Shown here one piece after another: positions 23,685 to 25,746 of a stretch of 25,746 nt of DNA. Within the stretch, counting starts at the first letter, position 1, and the number at the start of each line of letters is the position of its first letter. This DNA is from Prevotellaceae bacterium UBA1726 (GTDB lineage Bacteria; Bacteroidota; Bacteroidia; Bacteroidales; Bacteroidaceae), in assembly GCA_002316005.1 (NCBI GenBank), contig DCIM01000025.1, positions 1-25,746 of the forward strand. The letters run 5' to 3'. The translations under genes were made by a program, and so were the position numbers. The notes below the pieces were generated by a model. The model had not been told where the DNA came from. It did not search any database and saw only the letters and a list, made by a program, of their open reading frames with translations.

Positions 23685-24119
23685 CTTGAATGTATCTTCA
23701 AAGAGAATCTTCTCAGGGTTGCTGTTTGAACGGATAATATATTTGAAGGCGAAACCAGCATCAATATAGTTTTTCAAACCAGCGTTGTTCAATACCATGT
23801 CGCGCATTCCATCACGCATTTTGTTGCGGTTTTGGTTGACAAATTCTTCGTTATCGAGAACATCAAAGAAAGTGCAATAGTATGTATAGGTTTTCGTATT
23901 GATATCAAATGCCACACTATCTGTTCGTGTACTATTATATATTGGGGTAGGGCAGTTGCGCTCTGTATATTCGCGTGCCTCGCGTACAGCTCTCTTTTCA
24001 AGACTTTCACCGCATGAGGTCAGTCCTGTTGCCATAGAAAAAAGGCTTATCGCCAATATGATAATAAAGTTGAATGTTCTTTGCTTATTTTGCTTTCTCT
24101 TGTTGTAAATCAAGTGCAT
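23679..24119 (-). CDS. Small putative lipoprotein, function unknown
   Basis: This 146-residue protein has a basic N-terminus and a hydrophobic segment (residues 16-32), then the lipobox LTSC with Cys36, so it is probably a membrane lipoprotein. The mature part is about 110 residues, charged, with YTERNCPTPIYNSTRTDSVA and a pattern of short strands and a helix (NKMRDGMRDMVLNN). I do not recognise a family. It has its own predicted promoter and is convergent with the DUF3298 lipoprotein gene. Its 3' end meets the 21-nt repeat and the 22-bp array. No alternative start gives a better signal peptide. Confidence 0.75.
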   Translation of the reverse strand: MHLIYNKRKQNKQRTFNFIIILAISLFSMATGLTSCGESLEKRAVREAREYTERNCPTPIYNSTRTDSVAFDINTKTYTYYCTFFDVLDNEEFVNQNRNKMRDGMRDMVLNNAGLKNYIDAGFAFKYIIRSNSNPEKILFEDTFKK

Positions 24120-24157
24120 AATGAGTTATGTTTACTATTAACGATTAAAAATTTCTG

Positions 24158-24165
24158 CAAATATA
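24158..24165 (-). promoter_or_regulatory. Predicted -7 element for the small lipoprotein gene
   Basis: On the minus strand this reads TATATTTG, matching TAnnTTTG. A TTTA 18 nt upstream (plus 24184-24187) is a poor -33 candidate. The start codon is about 40 nt downstream. Confidence 0.45.
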
Positions 24166-24210
24166 GCAATAAATTTTATGAAATAAAATAGGATTCTCAA
24201 AAAAAATCAG

Positions 24211-24218
24211 TATATTTG
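24211..24218 (+). promoter_or_regulatory. Predicted -7 element for lepA
   Basis: TATATTTG matches TAnnTTTG. No convincing -33 TTTG is seen 19-21 nt upstream. If used, it gives a lepA leader of about 180 nt. It faces away from the similar minus-strand element at 24158-24165, so the gap 24120-24403 is a divergent promoter region. Confidence 0.45.
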
Positions 24219-24262
24219 CAGAAAGTTTTAGGTAGAATACTGCGAACTTTAATGCAAACGGT

Positions 24263-24325
24263 AGGAAAATGATATGTCATCTTCCTGTTTTGCTATTGTT
24301 GTCAAGACAACTATCCGCCATGTAG
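24263..24325 (+). promoter_or_regulatory. Structured lepA leader with possible 18-codon upstream ORF
   Basis: AGGAAAATGA (24263-24272) pairs with TCATCTTCCT (24277-24286) with one mismatch. GTTGT (24298-24302) pairs with ACAAC (24307-24311) around a CAAG loop. The same stretch holds a short frame, ATG 24269 to TAG 24325, encoding MICHLPVLLLLSRQLSAM, with AGGA just before its ATG. The frame could be a leader peptide or mere chance. The rest of the leader to 24403 shows nothing I recognise. Confidence 0.3.
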
Positions 24326-24403
24326 AACTTATTTAAAGGTATCAAGAATGTGGCGTGTTTGGAGATTCGCAGTCAGAATATATATTATTGAAATAAGTAA
24401 CGA

Positions 24404-25746
24404 ATGGATCATATAAGAAATTTCTGTATTATTGCCCACATCGACCACGGAAAGTCGACGCTTGCTGACCGTCTTTTGGAAAAGACGGCCACAATCCAGA
24501 TTTCCGAAAATCAGATGCTTGACGACATGGACCTTGAGCGTGAGCGTGGAATCACCATCAAGAGTCATGCCATACAGATGGAGTACACAAAGAATGGAGA
24601 GAAGTATATTCTCAACCTTATTGACACTCCTGGACATGTTGATTTTTCTTACGAGGTGAGTCGTTCCATTGCTGCATGCGAGGGTGCTCTTCTTGTTGTT
24701 GATGCAACTCAGGGTGTTCAGGCTCAGACCATCTCGAATCTCTATATGGCACTCGAGCACGATCTTGAGATTATTCCTGTAATCAACAAGATTGATATGC
24801 CTTCGGCAATGCCTGAGGAAGTGGAAGACGAAATCGTTGACCTTCTCGGTTGCGATCGTTCAGAGATTCTTCGTGCTTCGGGTAAGACTGGCGAGGGCGT
24901 TGAGACCGTTCTTGATGCAATCGTCGACCGAATCCCTTGTCCTAAGGGCGAGAAGGACGGTCCTCTTCAGGCTCTTATCTTTGATTCTGTGTTTAACTCA
25001 TTCCGTGGAATCATCGCATACTTCAAGATTACAAATGGTTCAATCAAGAAGGGCGATAAGGTGAAGTTCTTCAACACAGGAATGGAATATGATGCTGATG
25101 AGGTAGGTGTGTTGAAGATGGATATGGTGCCTCGTCAGGGATTGTCTACTGGTGAGGTGGGCTATCTCATCACAGGTATAAAGAATGCAACAGAGGTAAA
25201 GGTGGGTGATACCATTACTCATGTGGCTCGTCCTTGTGATTCGGCTATCGCTGGTTTCCAGGAAGTAAAGCCAATGGTTTTTGCTGGTGTCTATCCAATC
25301 GACCCAAATGACTATGAGAACCTACGTGCATCACTCGAGAAACTTCAGTTGAATGATGCTTCGCTGACATTCTCTCCTGAGTCTTCTGTGGCACTCGGTT
25401 TCGGTTTCCGTTGCGGATTCCTCGGACTTCTCCATATGGAGATTGTTCAGGAGCGCTTGGATCGTGAGTTCAATATGGATGTCATCACAACCGTCCCAAA
25501 TGTTAGTTATATGGTATATGACAAACATGGTGATGCTAAAGAGGTACACAACCCATCAGGATTGCCTGATCAGGTGATGATTGAACATATTGAAGAACCA
25601 TATATTCGTGCATCTATCATTACCACTACAAACTTTATTGGCCCAATCATGACTCTATGTCTTTCAAAGCGTGGAGAACTGATTAATCAGGAGTTTGTTG
25701 CTGGTAATCGTGTGGAACTGCATTTCTGGTTGCCACTTGGCGAAAT
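24404..25746 (+). CDS. lepA: Elongation factor 4 (LepA), 3' end outside window
   Basis: LepA/EF4 is a ribosome-associated GTPase of the translation-factor superfamily. The frame runs open to the window edge: 447 full codons of the usual 595 or so. The start is fixed by an in-frame TAA at 24398, two codons upstream. The GTPase domain begins MDHIRNFCIIAHIDHGKST and continues with ERERGITIKSHAIQM, DTPGHVDFSYEVSRS and NKIDMPSA. Domain 2 follows (PLQALIFDSVFNSFRG), and then the LepA-type region CGFLGLLHMEIVQERLDREF. The truncation is only the window boundary. Confidence 0.97.
   Translation, partial: MDHIRNFCIIAHIDHGKSTLADRLLEKTATIQISENQMLDDMDLERERGITIKSHAIQMEYTKNGEKYILNLIDTPGHVDFSYEVSRSIAACEGALLVVDATQGVQAQTISNLYMALEHDLEIIPVINKIDMPSAMPEEVEDEIVDLLGCDRSEILRASGKTGEGVETVLDAIVDRIPCPKGEKDGPLQALIFDSVFNSFRGIIAYFKITNGSIKKGDKVKFFNTGMEYDADEVGVLKMDMVPRQGLSTGEVGYLITGIKNATEVKVGDTITHVARPCDSAIAGFQEVKPMVFAGVYPIDPNDYENLRASLEKLQLNDASLTFSPESSVALGFGFRCGFLGLLHMEIVQERLDREFNMDVITTVPNVSYMVYDKHGDAKEVHNPSGLPDQVMIEHIEEPYIRASIITTTNFIGPIMTLCLSKRGELINQEFVAGNRVELHFWLPLGE

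Overview
The window looks like chromosomal DNA of an anaerobic Bacteroidota species, most likely a Prevotella/Segatella-type relative. The grounds are: Bacteroidota-style promoters (TTTG, 19-20 nt, TAnnTTTG) in front of several genes; weak or absent Shine-Dalgarno sequences; a FeoA-FeoB fusion; a rubrerythrin with rubredoxin at its N-terminus; a class III ribonucleotide reductase; a gliding-motility/CHU_C-type C-terminal domain; and a PorT-like beta-barrel. I see no phage, insertion sequence, CRISPR array, tRNA or rRNA. The genus is an inference.

Layout. (1) 1-144: a short array of 22-bp units beside a palindrome. (2) 145-1209, minus: LacI-family regulator, divergent from (3) 1395-6176, plus: an overlapping three-gene signalling operon made of an unusual double-module membrane histidine-kinase-like protein, a REC-HTH response regulator, and a small five-helix membrane protein. 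(4) 6177-12570, plus: anaerobic nucleotide and protein-synthesis genes (nrdD, nrdG, purA, hisS) and a rubrerythrin, with good promoters before nrdD and purA and hairpins after nrdD, nrdG and the rubrerythrin gene. (5) 12711-18754, minus: a secreted protein with a type IX secretion type-B sorting domain, then uvrA, then feoAB from its own promoter. (6) 18851-22535, plus, divergent from (5): a LysM/periplasmic-binding-protein fusion, a PorT-like barrel and a POT-type transporter. (7) 22628-23512, plus: a DUF3298/RsiV-like lipoprotein, convergent with (8) 23679-24119, minus: a small lipoprotein. Between their 3' ends lies a second, inverted copy of the 22-bp array. (9) 24404 to the end: lepA, cut off by the window edge, with a long leader.

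How the genes fit together. Much of the content suits an oxygen-sensitive anaerobe: radical-based dNTP synthesis (NrdDG), peroxide removal (rubrerythrin), ferrous iron uptake (FeoAB) and DNA repair (UvrA). The remainder concerns the cell envelope. The most unusual items are the kinase whose two halves appear to carry complementary catalytic parts, and the 22-bp arrays that bracket about 23.5 kb in opposite orientations and share short end sequences in a permuted order.
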